A DNA stretch of 64,000 nt from Psococerastis gibbosa (taxonomy: Eukaryota > Arthropoda > Insecta > Psocodea > Psocidae). This document shows, in pieces, positions 21,801 to 29,587 of the stretch. The notes under the pieces are model-generated. The model ran no database searches and was not told the DNA's origin. It saw nothing but the letters and a program-made list of their open reading frames with translations. The stretch spans positions 9,486,001 through 9,550,000 of the forward strand of contig OZ020484.1 of assembly GCA_963971405.1 (NCBI GenBank), in the 5' to 3' direction. Numbering within the stretch: position 1 is the first letter of the stretch; each line of letters opens with the position of its first letter. The position numbers and the translations under genes are program-made.

Positions 21801-24800
21801 ACGGAAATATTTGTTTTTCTTTTTATAGAAATCTATTAAAATGTTTGTAATTAACATATCCCATGACGCCATTTTTTGATTTTAGTTTGTTTGTGATTTT
21901 ACTGTACGATCATTGATCAATTTTAACTATGGCATAGAGGAAAACAAACATTTCCGTCAATGTCATTTGCATTCTGCAATGCGAGGTCGGTGGAAACCCC
22001 GCCTAAGTCTTGAATGTCTGCTACCACGTCACCGTTTTTGTATTTATCCCTAGCCGGTCGGTGGAATCCCCGTCTTACACGGATGCTTTCAATTAATCTT
22101 TTTGGCAGTTTATCGGACTATATTCCCAATATGCAACAAAGGACGCTATATAGCAAACGGTTTGCACGACATAATACAATCGACTTCGGTGGCAAGGTGG
22201 TAGCGTGCTTGTACTTGGGCGAGTCTCTACACACCTTGTGGTCGGAGACGTGTTGTAACCCGACACAAGTACCTATTAGGTTACTTAGTAAGGCGATTGA
22301 CGAGGTTTATGGGATACATTCATGAAATTGTTTGTACGCGATTAACCTTTTTTATAGAAAAGAAAAGAAACAGTACTATAAACTGAGAGAAAATTAAATT
22401 TTTGGTACCTTAGTTCTTTCACTGACTAAAATTTCGAGTAATCTAATATCGACTTCGATGGCCAGCTGGTAACGTGCTTGCACTTGTGCGAGTCTTTACA
22501 CGCCATGCAATCGGAGACGTGTCGTACTCATCACGGGTAATAACCTACAGAGGCGACTGGAAAGGTCAATCGGATGCATTCATTAAATTGTTTGTATGCG
22601 ATTAATCGTTTATAAAAAAAAAAAAATCTAGGATTTCTGGAAAAACTACAGAACCGAAAAGAAAAAATACCCAATTTCATAATGCACGATGTAGTCTTCT
22701 GCAACTTAAAGGAGCCAAATGTTTAATAACTTGCTGAGTTAATGAAATAATAAATGGATTTAATTTTGTGGTGCCAATTTTCTACGTTTTCCTCTTAAAC
22801 ATGTCAAATGTGAAACATAGCTCTTGAGCTGAGCTCTTAAAATAGACGACAATCTGTCCACTCACCTGCAAGGCCTGCGCCTTGTTGCTGAGTTTTTCAT
22901 CCAACTGACTGAGTTTAGTGCGTGCATAACCAGTTTGTTCTAAAACGCTGTGATCTTTTTCATCTTCCCCATAAAGATTACTATCTTCATTTAGATCTGT
23001 AACACAAGAGAACAAATGTTTAACGTTCTGATCTAATTTATAGAAGTTTACTGTCACTTAACCAATCCCACAGCCTGGGCATCTTGAAACAATGAAATTT
23101 TGCGTACGTCTTTTGTAAAACCAGTTTGGACGATGAATCCGAACTGTGAATTACAGTAACAGGGAAACAGATATTAATGTGATAACAACGTACAACACCT
23201 TTTCCTCCTAGTCAGCTGTCCAGAAACGTTATTTAAAAGGAAACTGGCCGCACACATTGGCCACCCCTGGATCAACCCAAATTAGTTGGTTTAAATTTAT
23301 TATTTAAGGTAGGCTATAAAGATTTGGTACACTCAATTGGAAGAGGACTATTTCATGCATGGTAGTATAGGTAACGATTTTTTTTAGTTTTGGTGCAGGG
23401 GTATTGCCGCGAAACGCGACAGAAATTTACCGGATTTTCGAATTCATTACAAAAATTATACAAAAATGAAAAACACCTTATAAGTCGTATAGTCGTATAT
23501 TCGTATACCAATTTAGTGGACAAAATTTTCATAACTTAAACATTAAATACAGTATAAACTAATCTATTTTGGATGTGTAAATTGTAAACGTGGGCCGAAA
23601 AGCCCAAAATTCGCCCATATGGAAAATAAAGACAATTTTCTTTCTTTCATTTGGGGTGATCCAGGGGTGGCCAATGAGTACAGCCAGCTTTCTATCAATA
23701 TAATGCTTCTCATAGATATAACTAGAACTCTTGAAACTAAAAAAAACTATGGTACTTTCCATCGTCGACTAAAGATATTGAACGTATAGGTTACAGTATT
23801 AAATGCTCATGAAATTGTGATACTATGAGGCTAGATGTTTTTTTTTTCATTTAGATTTATACCAATAACACTATCTTATCCCTCACACGTCGTAGCAGGT
23901 GTCCATCTCTTCTTTTCGTATGACCCCACCACGCCAGTCTTCATTCCCTGACTTTGTCAGTGATAGGTGCTACATGCATCTCCGTCTGGATGTCCTCGTT
24001 TCTCCTCCTGTCCGTCAATTTGTAACCCAGACAGTAACATTCGAATCTCAGCCACATGCAGCAGTTGCTCTTCGTTCTTCCGCTCCGTAGGCCATTCACG
24101 GTCTCACTCACAACTTGCTTGTATATGCGGCGTTTGAGTTGCTTCGGCATTCCCCTATCCTTCAGGAGAATAATCTAATTTAATTTAATTCGATTTGGAT
24201 ATTAGGAAAAAGGAGACGCCCACCTTGAAGAGTTGCTGCATCAACATCACGGAGATACTGAGCATAAAGATCCGTGTTCAGAAATGCCGGGTAAATGCTC
24301 TTGTTTAGTTTCTCCACTACGGTTTCTTGGACATCATAGAAAACTTCTGGCCCAGTGTCTCCCAGCAAAAAACCCTCAATTCGTCGCTTCACGGGCCGCT
24401 CAACCTGTAAAAGTAAGTTCCAATCAAATACGACACATGACCATCAACTGGATTTTAGAAGTGCAAACAAAACCTTACATAGTATTCTTCGTAGAGAAAA
24501 CTAACATAACATACTTGAATACAATTTAACATGTACAATCTGAGAGGTAACTTTGTCAACTAATTAGAGATATTGGGAGGGTCAAAAACTCCCCAACCAT
24601 AGGCTACCTTTATAACAGAAAGTGGAGAATGGAGAAAGGTGTAATATACTTCTGCGCCAATTTGATGCCAATTTTTTTTCTCTGTATTTCGCAATTCTTC
24701 TACTGCAGCCCAAAATGAGAGGAGAGCTTCTTCACCACTTAGCTCCAAAAACTGGCCAAGTCTTTTTCTTCCTTGAACGCTTTCCAAAATTGTCTGTAGT

Positions 24801-27800
24801 GGCATCTCCTAAAAAATATCAGAGTATTGACTATTGTTCATCTGCATTGCCCTTGTAGGGCTTTCATCTTTAGTACGATGAAGAATTGTGAATGACGGTT
24901 CGTAAATGCGCATATGCACATCGGCGTATAGCATATTCTCAGGGACACACATAATGGCAGTTATAGAATAGCAAATACATGAGACCAAAGTCGACTTAAG
25001 TCACTCTAGTCCCTTATTAGTCCCGATTATAATACCGGTATTTATTTAATCCCCTGGGTTTAAAAATGTAAACAAAATAATTTTATAATGGAAAGTGCTA
25101 TTCAAAATTTGTTTGTTTACAGTTATAATCCTAGGGTATTTATTTAACCCCGGTATTATAATCGCCTCGATCAGGCTGCTGTTGCTGAAAGCTTTTAATG
25201 GGCCAATTGCACAAGGTGAAATAATGATAACAATGTTGAATACGAACCACTCTCTGACCATGTCCAGACTCCTGGTCTGCGAAACCTGCGCAGTCGACAG
25301 TTTTAAGCCTTGCTTCACACTGGGCTTTGGCATAGCTCAACTGACCGAGATACTTTCGCAATTTCTTAATCTCTTCTTGATCTCGGTCATGCTCCAAACC
25401 TTTAACTTTCTTCAAGTTCTGTATAGTTGTGGCCTGCATGATTTCAGTCATTATCGTATACCTGAGAATAAATTAGGAACGCACTCAATTGCATTGTAAA
25501 GTATTAATTACGTACACTTTCAAAGATTCATCTTACGATCCCGCCAAAATCATCGAATGGACGAGTAGGTGGGCTAGGTCCCATATTTCAACTGTAGTAA
25601 TTACAACCAACTAACCTAAACAAACGTAGCGCATAGTATAGTATATGTTATATTGTAGTATTCTATGGTAAAGTACAGTGTTTAAATTATCATTCTAACT
25701 GTCTTAACAACTGCAAAAATTCATTTTTGTTTTATTACATCAATAATTTCATTTTTTCTCCCTCTTTTTTTACGTCCAATCGTCGTATCTACAAGCCTGT
25801 AAAAAAATGAAAATTTCTTGGCTAAAGTGTAGGAGACACATAGATTAGACCAACCGGAAAAAACTTTGACACGCTCTCCTGAAAAGTTATCGTTTTGCAT
25901 CTAGAACAGTTGGGAAATCATGGAGCGATATTTTGCAATATTAACTTTTTATTCATTATAACTTACAATATCTTAACGAATTTGCGTTGCCCTTTCAACG
26001 CCAAAAAATAAATTACCTGATGTGTTTCAAATGTTCTACATTGTCACTAGCGCGAATCAATTGAATGAAGTCTACGTAGCTCTGAGCGTGAGCATAACTT
26101 AGGCGATGGAAATCTTGGTTCTTTTGAGCTTGCTCAACGTACTCAACTACTTTCTGGTTAATATAGTCTGGGTCCGTCAAAAGGTTAACACACGGGAGCA
26201 GCACTGCAAGAATAGAAAAAATTAAATTACTCATGACTTGTGTCCCAGATAGATCTTTCAGACGCCAATGACCAGGTCATCCAGGCCGCAATGCTTTGGC
26301 CCGGACACGTAAGTAAGTAAGTAAGTAAGTACAACTATAAGTAGAATTAGTAAAACCCAAATAATCGTTATAAAATTAACTCCCGCTGGTCTTAGTACAA
26401 AACCCTTGTAAACCATTATTTTGGATTTACTAGGCTAATTCTAGTTACAGTTGTTACACCAAGTTTTGATAAGACACTAAGGTTTTGTTTGTTTACAAGA
26501 ACAGGTGAATTCAATAGTAATATAGAGTAGCCTATTAACTTTTTTTAAGTTCTGATAAACATGACAAGACTACAATATTGGGTTGCCAATTATATATACC
26601 TTTGCAAGCCAGCACTTCAATCAAAAGACTTCTGTTCACCGATGGGGAGACAGTAGATCGGGGGAACAGAGTTACAAGCAACAACTCTGATACTTTTCTC
26701 AAAAAACCCAACTCCTTATCGGAACTGCCCAGATGGTGCGATAGGTAAAATTGGCCTGGATCGTCGCCACTGAAAACGATAATGCCATAAGACATACAAT
26801 ATTTACTATCTAAACAGGGATCCAGTCCCACATCTGCAACAAGAAATTATTATTTAATGCATCGTACAATACATACATGGCTTGTGATTGTGCGATTCGG
26901 ATCATCTCAAAGTGGCTAGTTATCCTGGACACAACGTCAACGGCTATTAATTTCGTTTCATCAATATTGGCCAGTTTTTCTCGCAGTTTGCCCAATGCAT
27001 ACCATATGTCCGCCCTGAAAAGGAAAACAATGAAATCCGGTATGTATGGTACGTGTTCGTCGTAGATCTTACTAAAGTATAGAAAATGTGTATTGATTAA
27101 ACATATTTTTTAGGGATCACTCTATTACCCAGGGATGCCTATTTGCGCACTTGTAGCTGTGGAAGCAATACACTCTGCTACATGGTGAAGCCCAACCAAT
27201 TCGTCCTCCAATCTCACAGTGTCAGCCAAAACAACAGTAAACTAAAGATAACTTTATAGCCCTTCTATATACAAAAACAAGGGAGAATGTAGTAGGCCTA
27301 TTTCTATTTGGGACCAAGTTATACCACAGATGTATCATCCCATTATATCTACATAGGACTGCTTAAGATATTTTTTCGCTTGCACGGCAAGAGAAATCGC
27401 ATTTAACTAAGATATCTGTAGGATAGGTAAAATAAAGCACATAATATGACATTGACATTCAATTGAAGCAGTAGGTTAGCCTGTCACAAAAAGGTAAAAA
27501 CATACTTGATAGATTGTTGCAAAATCTTCGAATGAAAGGCGAGGTCTTCCAGCCAAGGAGAAATCAAATCTCGAACAATCAACTCTAGGAGGTCTTGTAA
27601 AGCAATATCAACTGATCGTCCAAATATCGGAAACAGTCGATCAGGAGTTTTCCGCTGCTCACAGTTGAGGCCGTCGATCAAGTATTTATGAAAATCTGCA
27701 AAAACTGATGTAGGAATAAGCCTACGAGTAACATGTTTACTTGAAAGTCCCAGGTGAGTAGTTATTGTGCCGGATACGCCTACAGCGACAGCCAACCCCA

Positions 27801-27894
27801 TTATTATAACAAATAGGATAACACCAAACATTTGCGGCAATAATATTGACAGGCCCGTTACTGCTAAGGTAATTGAAGACATTAAGATGTGCAT
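9807..27894 (-). CDS. snz: Sorting nexin 25 / snazarus (PXA-RGS-PX-nexin C), 15 coding exons
   Basis: Exons in transcript order: 27894-27506, 27014-26877, 26769-26600, 26203-26017, 25461-25248, 24808-24608, 24404-24224, 22996-22866, 15251-15072, 13402-13327, 13182-13004, 12863-12698, 11725-11377, 10716-10578, 9908-9807. Phases agree throughout; 933 aa. Order of domains: N-terminal membrane hairpin (about residues 8-42), PXA (85-260), RGS (370-490; GRKRLGQFLELSGEEALLSFW), a coiled coil (510-590), PX (598-705; VVLRKLSEFHELHRK) and nexin C (775-915; KDGVAEPLYALLGEIFDLRG). This is the SNX25 architecture; the fly orthologue Snazarus sits at ER-plasma membrane contacts, binds phosphoinositides through PX and supports lipid-droplet storage. 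The weakest junction is the donor at 25247 (GTG|GTTCGT). The 7.6-kb intron between exons 8 and 9 (15,252-22,865) holds the Tc1 element, several MITEs and a plus-strand ORF. Head-to-head with Ttc4, about 1.7 kb between start codons. Confidence 0.94.
10824..11282. mobile_element. 459-bp element with ~134-bp terminal inverted repeats
   Basis: The left end ATGAAGAATCAGTAGAATCC is matched inverted by GGATTCTACTGATTCTTCAT at 11,263-11,282, and pairing continues for about 134 bp through TTCCAAACGTTTCGTCAACA. The right arm carries CACTGAAGATGTCGACC and GTTGACGAAACGTTTGG. A broken copy of the left end lies at 52,450-52,505. It sits in the snz intron between coding exons 13 and 14. The interior (10,965-11,145) has no evident ORF of its own. 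Confidence 0.8.
11795..11990 (+). pseudogene. LINE reverse-transcriptase tail fragment
   Basis: With frameshifts it reads AFEMWCYRRILPISWRDHV and then a RREGQ/RRSRAKWHLL-like stretch, homologous to the remnant at 1750-2160 but in the opposite orientation. It is short and broken, within a snz intron. Confidence 0.6.
12463..12525 (-). repeat. Retroposon 3' end (hairpin, AATAAA, CTTT tail)
   Basis: Minus-strand copy of the 3' end described at 295-356: GGGCCGAAAGGCC hairpin, AAAATAAAGACAATTTTC and a CTTT tail. Confidence 0.6.
14465..14745 (+). repeat. SA retroposon copy, AAC-tailed
   Basis: Plus-strand copy beginning ACGCCAACGGCCTTACCATG, with AACTGCGGCAACTTGGTAGT and TGTTCCCCAAGTGGTTC blocks, and ending in a (CAA)n tail near 14,729. 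An internal segment present in the 21,075 copy (the GGCAGGGGAACATGG region) is deleted. Confidence 0.7.
14746..15025 (+). repeat. S1 SINE with well-folded tRNA-like domain at 14,918-14,988
   Basis: A minus-oriented scrap (14,746-14,800) abuts a near-complete plus copy. In the plus copy GGGCTTG (14,918-14,924) pairs with CAAGCCC (14,982-14,988) as a 7-bp acceptor stem, a D-arm-like GTCT/GGAC stem follows, and GTGGGTTCGAACCCCGC gives the T arm and B box. The anticodon stem does not pair, so this is a SINE domain and not a functional tRNA. The copy ends with the shared TTTTTCTATATCCTCTAAT tail. Confidence 0.75.
16368..17690 (+). pseudogene. Tc1 transposase (DD34E), decayed
   Basis: Fragments in shifting frames cover the whole protein. 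The N-terminal paired-like HTH includes KKGRGRPLNEDLSETIILL and RSTIQSVINRFK. The first catalytic Asp is in NVEWSDESQFEIW (near 16,835), the second in IFQQDGATCHT (near 17,098), and the Glu in SPFENIWGAMKKR (near 17,210). There are 34 residues between the second Asp and the Glu. A stop precedes IFQQDG, frameshifts occur near 16,650 and 16,917, and a retroposon (17,308-17,593) splits the C-terminus, whose RINAVIKARERVTKYG end resumes near 17,645. No active enzyme can be made. Confidence 0.88.
17308..17593 (-). mobile_element. SA retroposon inserted in the Tc1 transposase, 11-bp target duplication
   Basis: The 286-bp insert is flanked by perfect direct repeats GGGACACCATA (17,297-17,307 and 17,594-17,604). 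On the minus strand it starts GACCGGCCGCCATACCATG and ends with a (TAC/CTA)n tail. This insertion defines the ends of the SA family. No ORF for mobility is present, so it is non-autonomous and presumably moved by a LINE. Confidence 0.85.
19641..19925 (+). CDS. Small Cys/Lys-rich basic protein, candidate linker-histone/protamine-like
   Basis: The single open frame encodes 94 aa. I do not recognise it as a named gene. Residues about 6-60 alternate hydrophobic and polar positions in three helix-like blocks (SFIVCLLEQN; GLSLLAIFRALRTQ; PCVIRLLVRDIRCGKI) followed by a short turn FCKNRYILK, which resembles the layout of the winged-helix globular domain of linker histone H1/H5. Residues 65-94 are a tail rich in Cys, Pro, Lys and Arg (CPSKCPSCPRPKKCSCPRK), like insect sperm nuclear basic proteins. 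A TAA in frame lies five codons upstream, although AAAG|GT at 19,630 could be a splice acceptor. ATTAAA near 20,022 could serve polyadenylation. It is nested on the opposite strand in the large snz intron. The resemblance is inference; it could also be a chance frame. Confidence 0.42.
   Translation: MCEEPKSFIVCLLEQNCPDGLSLLAIFRALRTQDKHIQMPCVIRLLVRDIRCGKIDFCKNRYILKQCPSKCPSCPRPKKCSCPRKKSRCAAKKC
20269..20414. mobile_element. F1 foldback MITE, near-perfect palindrome
   Basis: Two ~70-bp arms meet around 20,340. The tips are TTAGGCGGGGATTCCACC and GGTGGGATCCCCGCCTAA; the central box is ACGTGG-ACCAGACATT / AATGTCTGCTACCACGT. Confidence 0.85.
20848..21017. mobile_element. F1 foldback MITE, truncated
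   Basis: It starts TTAGGGGCCTATTCCACCGA, holds ACGTGGTAGCAGACATCATT and ends GAATAGCCGCCTAA. The right arm has lost most of its length. The interior matches the element at 37,624-37,839. Confidence 0.75.
21075..21430 (+). repeat. SA retroposon copy, longest
   Basis: Plus-strand copy with all SA blocks: CGGCCTTACCAAGTTGAATC, GTTGGCAGGGGAACATGG, GTGCGTGTCCTGGTCACC and CCCAAGTGGTTCGGAATCCA. It extends 3' through CCCGCCAGGCTGACAGGG to an A-rich tail near 21,418. Confidence 0.75.
21681..22077. mobile_element. F1 composite MITE (element within element)
   Basis: The outer arms run from TTAGGCGAGGATTCCACCGA to the inverted GGTGGAATCCCCGTC. Inside, a second pair of tips TTAGGCGGGGTTTCCACCGA and GTGGAAACCCCGCCTAA encloses GACCTCGCATTGCAGAATGC arms and a ~180-bp unique core. 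The core is inverted relative to the copies at 31,030 and 54,863. Confidence 0.85.
22365..22800. repeat. F2 element, partial
   Basis: It shares AATTTTTGGTACCTTAGTTCTTTC and the GTAGTCTTCTGCAACTTAAA...GAGCCAAAT right arm with 4302-4694 in equivalent order, ending TGCCAATTTTCTACG. The left terminus is missing and unrelated sequence occupies 22,440-22,610. Confidence 0.6.
23257..23674. mobile_element. F2-like foldback element with CCACCCCTGG ends
   Basis: The ends TTGGCCACCCCTGGATCA and TGATCCAGGGGTGGCCAA are exact inverted repeats. A hairpin/AATAAA/CTTT retroposon end (23,590-23,650) is inserted near its right end. A second element with similar ends lies at 45,660-46,030. Confidence 0.75.
23885..24150 (-). 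pseudogene. LINE ORF C-terminal remnant
   Basis: The minus strand reads RLAWWGHTKRRDGHLLRRV after an MPKQLKRRIYKQVV-type segment, a decayed copy of the conserved WxGH tail of non-LTR reverse-transcriptase ORFs. Stops interrupt it. Its ends touch the snz exon at 24,224 but no coding sequence is disturbed. Confidence 0.65.
25021..25170. mobile_element. F3 MITE
   Basis: The ends CGATTATAATACCGGTATTT and CGGTATTATAATCG are inverted, around the core GGTTTAAAAATGTAAACA. It lies between snz coding exons and just overlaps the end of no exon (nearest exon ends at 25,248). Confidence 0.75.
26225..26335 (+). repeat. LINE 3' end with (GTAA)n tail
   Basis: CCAGGTCATCCAGGCCGCAATGC is followed by GGCCCGGACACGTAAGTAAG repeated five times. 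Similar GGACACG plus TAAG tails end other LINE scraps in the window (9,600; 49,750). Confidence 0.5.
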
Positions 27895-28309
27895 TTCGGT
27901 TTGAATACACTACTTTACGACATTGAACATTCATAAACGATATTTTTCAAATAAAAAAATTCAATTTTGTTCATTTGTTGTTGATTGATAGTTGTGTACA
28001 GGCGACAGGCGTACAGCAGACAGCTGACAGCAGCAGAAGACAGTAGCCAAATAAATCATCAAAGAATAAAAACTAATTTTACGGAATATCATTAATTTTT
28101 GTATGCAGTTTGACAATTTAAAAATAATAAGAAATATTTTTTATAAATATAAATATGTATTAGGCCTACATAATGTTTTTTTTTTTTTAAATACATTTCA
28201 AAATGATGAGTGTACATCTCTTCTGCTACTGTTATTATCAGTGTTGACTGTTGTCAGAATCATAGACAACAGATAACTAGACTCGTCACCGGGATAGGGA
28301 TTCAGTTCG

Positions 28310-28357
28310 CGATAGCAGCGCCACGCCGCGCAGCGGAAATTTTTTCTCCGTCCACTT
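28310..28357. promoter_or_regulatory. GC-rich block repeated upstream of Ttc4, possible shared promoter element
   Basis: GCCGCGCAGCGGAA followed by a T-run and TCTCCGTCCACTT lies about 420 bp upstream of the snz start codon. A diverged copy, GCCGCGGTGCGGAA...TCTCCGTCCACTT, is at 29,443-29,483, about 110 bp upstream of the Ttc4 start. This could be a paired regulatory block or an old repeat. Confidence 0.35.
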
Positions 28358-28643
28358 TCCTTGAACAACAGAGCTCAAGTTAAATTCTTTTGTAAATATT
28401 TAAATGTCAAATTAAATATTCATGGGAATAAAATGTATTTTAAAAATTGTAATGATTTTTTTACAAATTCTGAAACTATCACTAAAATCTCAATTTGAAA
28501 CATTTTTTCAAAAAGATAGTCCAAAATCAAGGACTGAAGGACGCACTCCATCCAGCCCCCAGCCTACCAGCCATTACTGACATTGTTTTGTTTACATTTT
28601 CAACTGGGCACTATTATATTTTAGATTTGAGTTTTAGTAGAAA

Positions 28644-28721
28644 AATGCCGAAAGCTAGCAAAAGAAGAGTCCGATATTGCTCGGTTGTGGGCTGTTTCAA
28701 TTCAATTAATATGCCAGTCAA
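28644..28721 (+). pseudogene. THAP-like zinc finger N-terminal fragment
   Basis: The frame starting ATG 28,644 reads MPKASKRRVRYCSVVGCFNS, which has the CxxxC start of a THAP (C2CH) domain. The following Cys/His ligands are absent and the frame soon runs into a GRPRMQWLQ LINE scrap (28,755-28,800). It is either a first exon of an unrelated transposon-derived gene or a remnant; I favour a remnant. Confidence 0.35.
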
Positions 28722-29587
28722 AAGGGTGATAAATCCTAGGGAGAAGGAATAGGTAGTAGTGGGACGACCACGGATGCAATGGCTACAAGGCATCGGGGTT
28801 AGGGTCATTCGGGGTAGCTGTGGCTTGCCTAGTAGACCAAGGTCGTTCATGGGTTTCAGTTTTGACTTGGTAAAGTCATTCATACGACTATGTACATTTT
28901 GTCCATGGCTCATTCTCTCATCGTGTCCATTATCCCTCGTATAGTAGATAGCATAAGTTGACATCGAAGACATTTAACGGATTGCTAATGGAAAAAAAAA
29001 TCAATTTTGGTCGTTGGTATGAGGCATTCGACATAGGACGAATGAGTTACCTACTAATAATAATCTAGAGTAATAAACAATGTGCTACGTACGGGATATG
29101 AAAAAGTTTTTTAGGACATTACGGGCTCTAGACTGTAGCGCCAAAGAGTAAAAATAAACTACCGTATTAATGGGAATGTTCAGTACAGTATAAAAGTATA
29201 TGAATAAAATTGAAATGTGGAAATTTAACGTTTGAACTGCAATTGACTAACGCTGCCTACTGTATTACCGATACTTATCATACGTAAGCTTATTAGACTT
29301 TACACTGCCAATGCCACATTACATAATATAAGCGTTGAAATACAGTCAACTGTCATTATAATGGAATATAAAAGAAATTGGAAGAATTGGAATATGGCAA
29401 CTAAAATGTTACAGACCAAAATTTGAATTTAAGCGGGAACGCTGCAAGCGCCGCGGTGCGGAAAAAATAATCTCCGTCCACTTAGCAGAAGACGGTTCTT
29501 AGTGGAAGAAGGGCAAAATTCCATTTTATACAGCGTTGACAGCCCCCGTCAGAATCAGAAATCCCAATAAAAATACAAATTAAAAGT

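Noticed and set aside
27120-27240. Extra snz exon on the minus strand (ADTVRLEDELVGLHHVAEC)
   Set aside because: The exon pair 27506/27014 joins in phase and gives the continuous PXA domain; adding this segment breaks phase and runs into a stop. It might be a relic or rare alternative exon.
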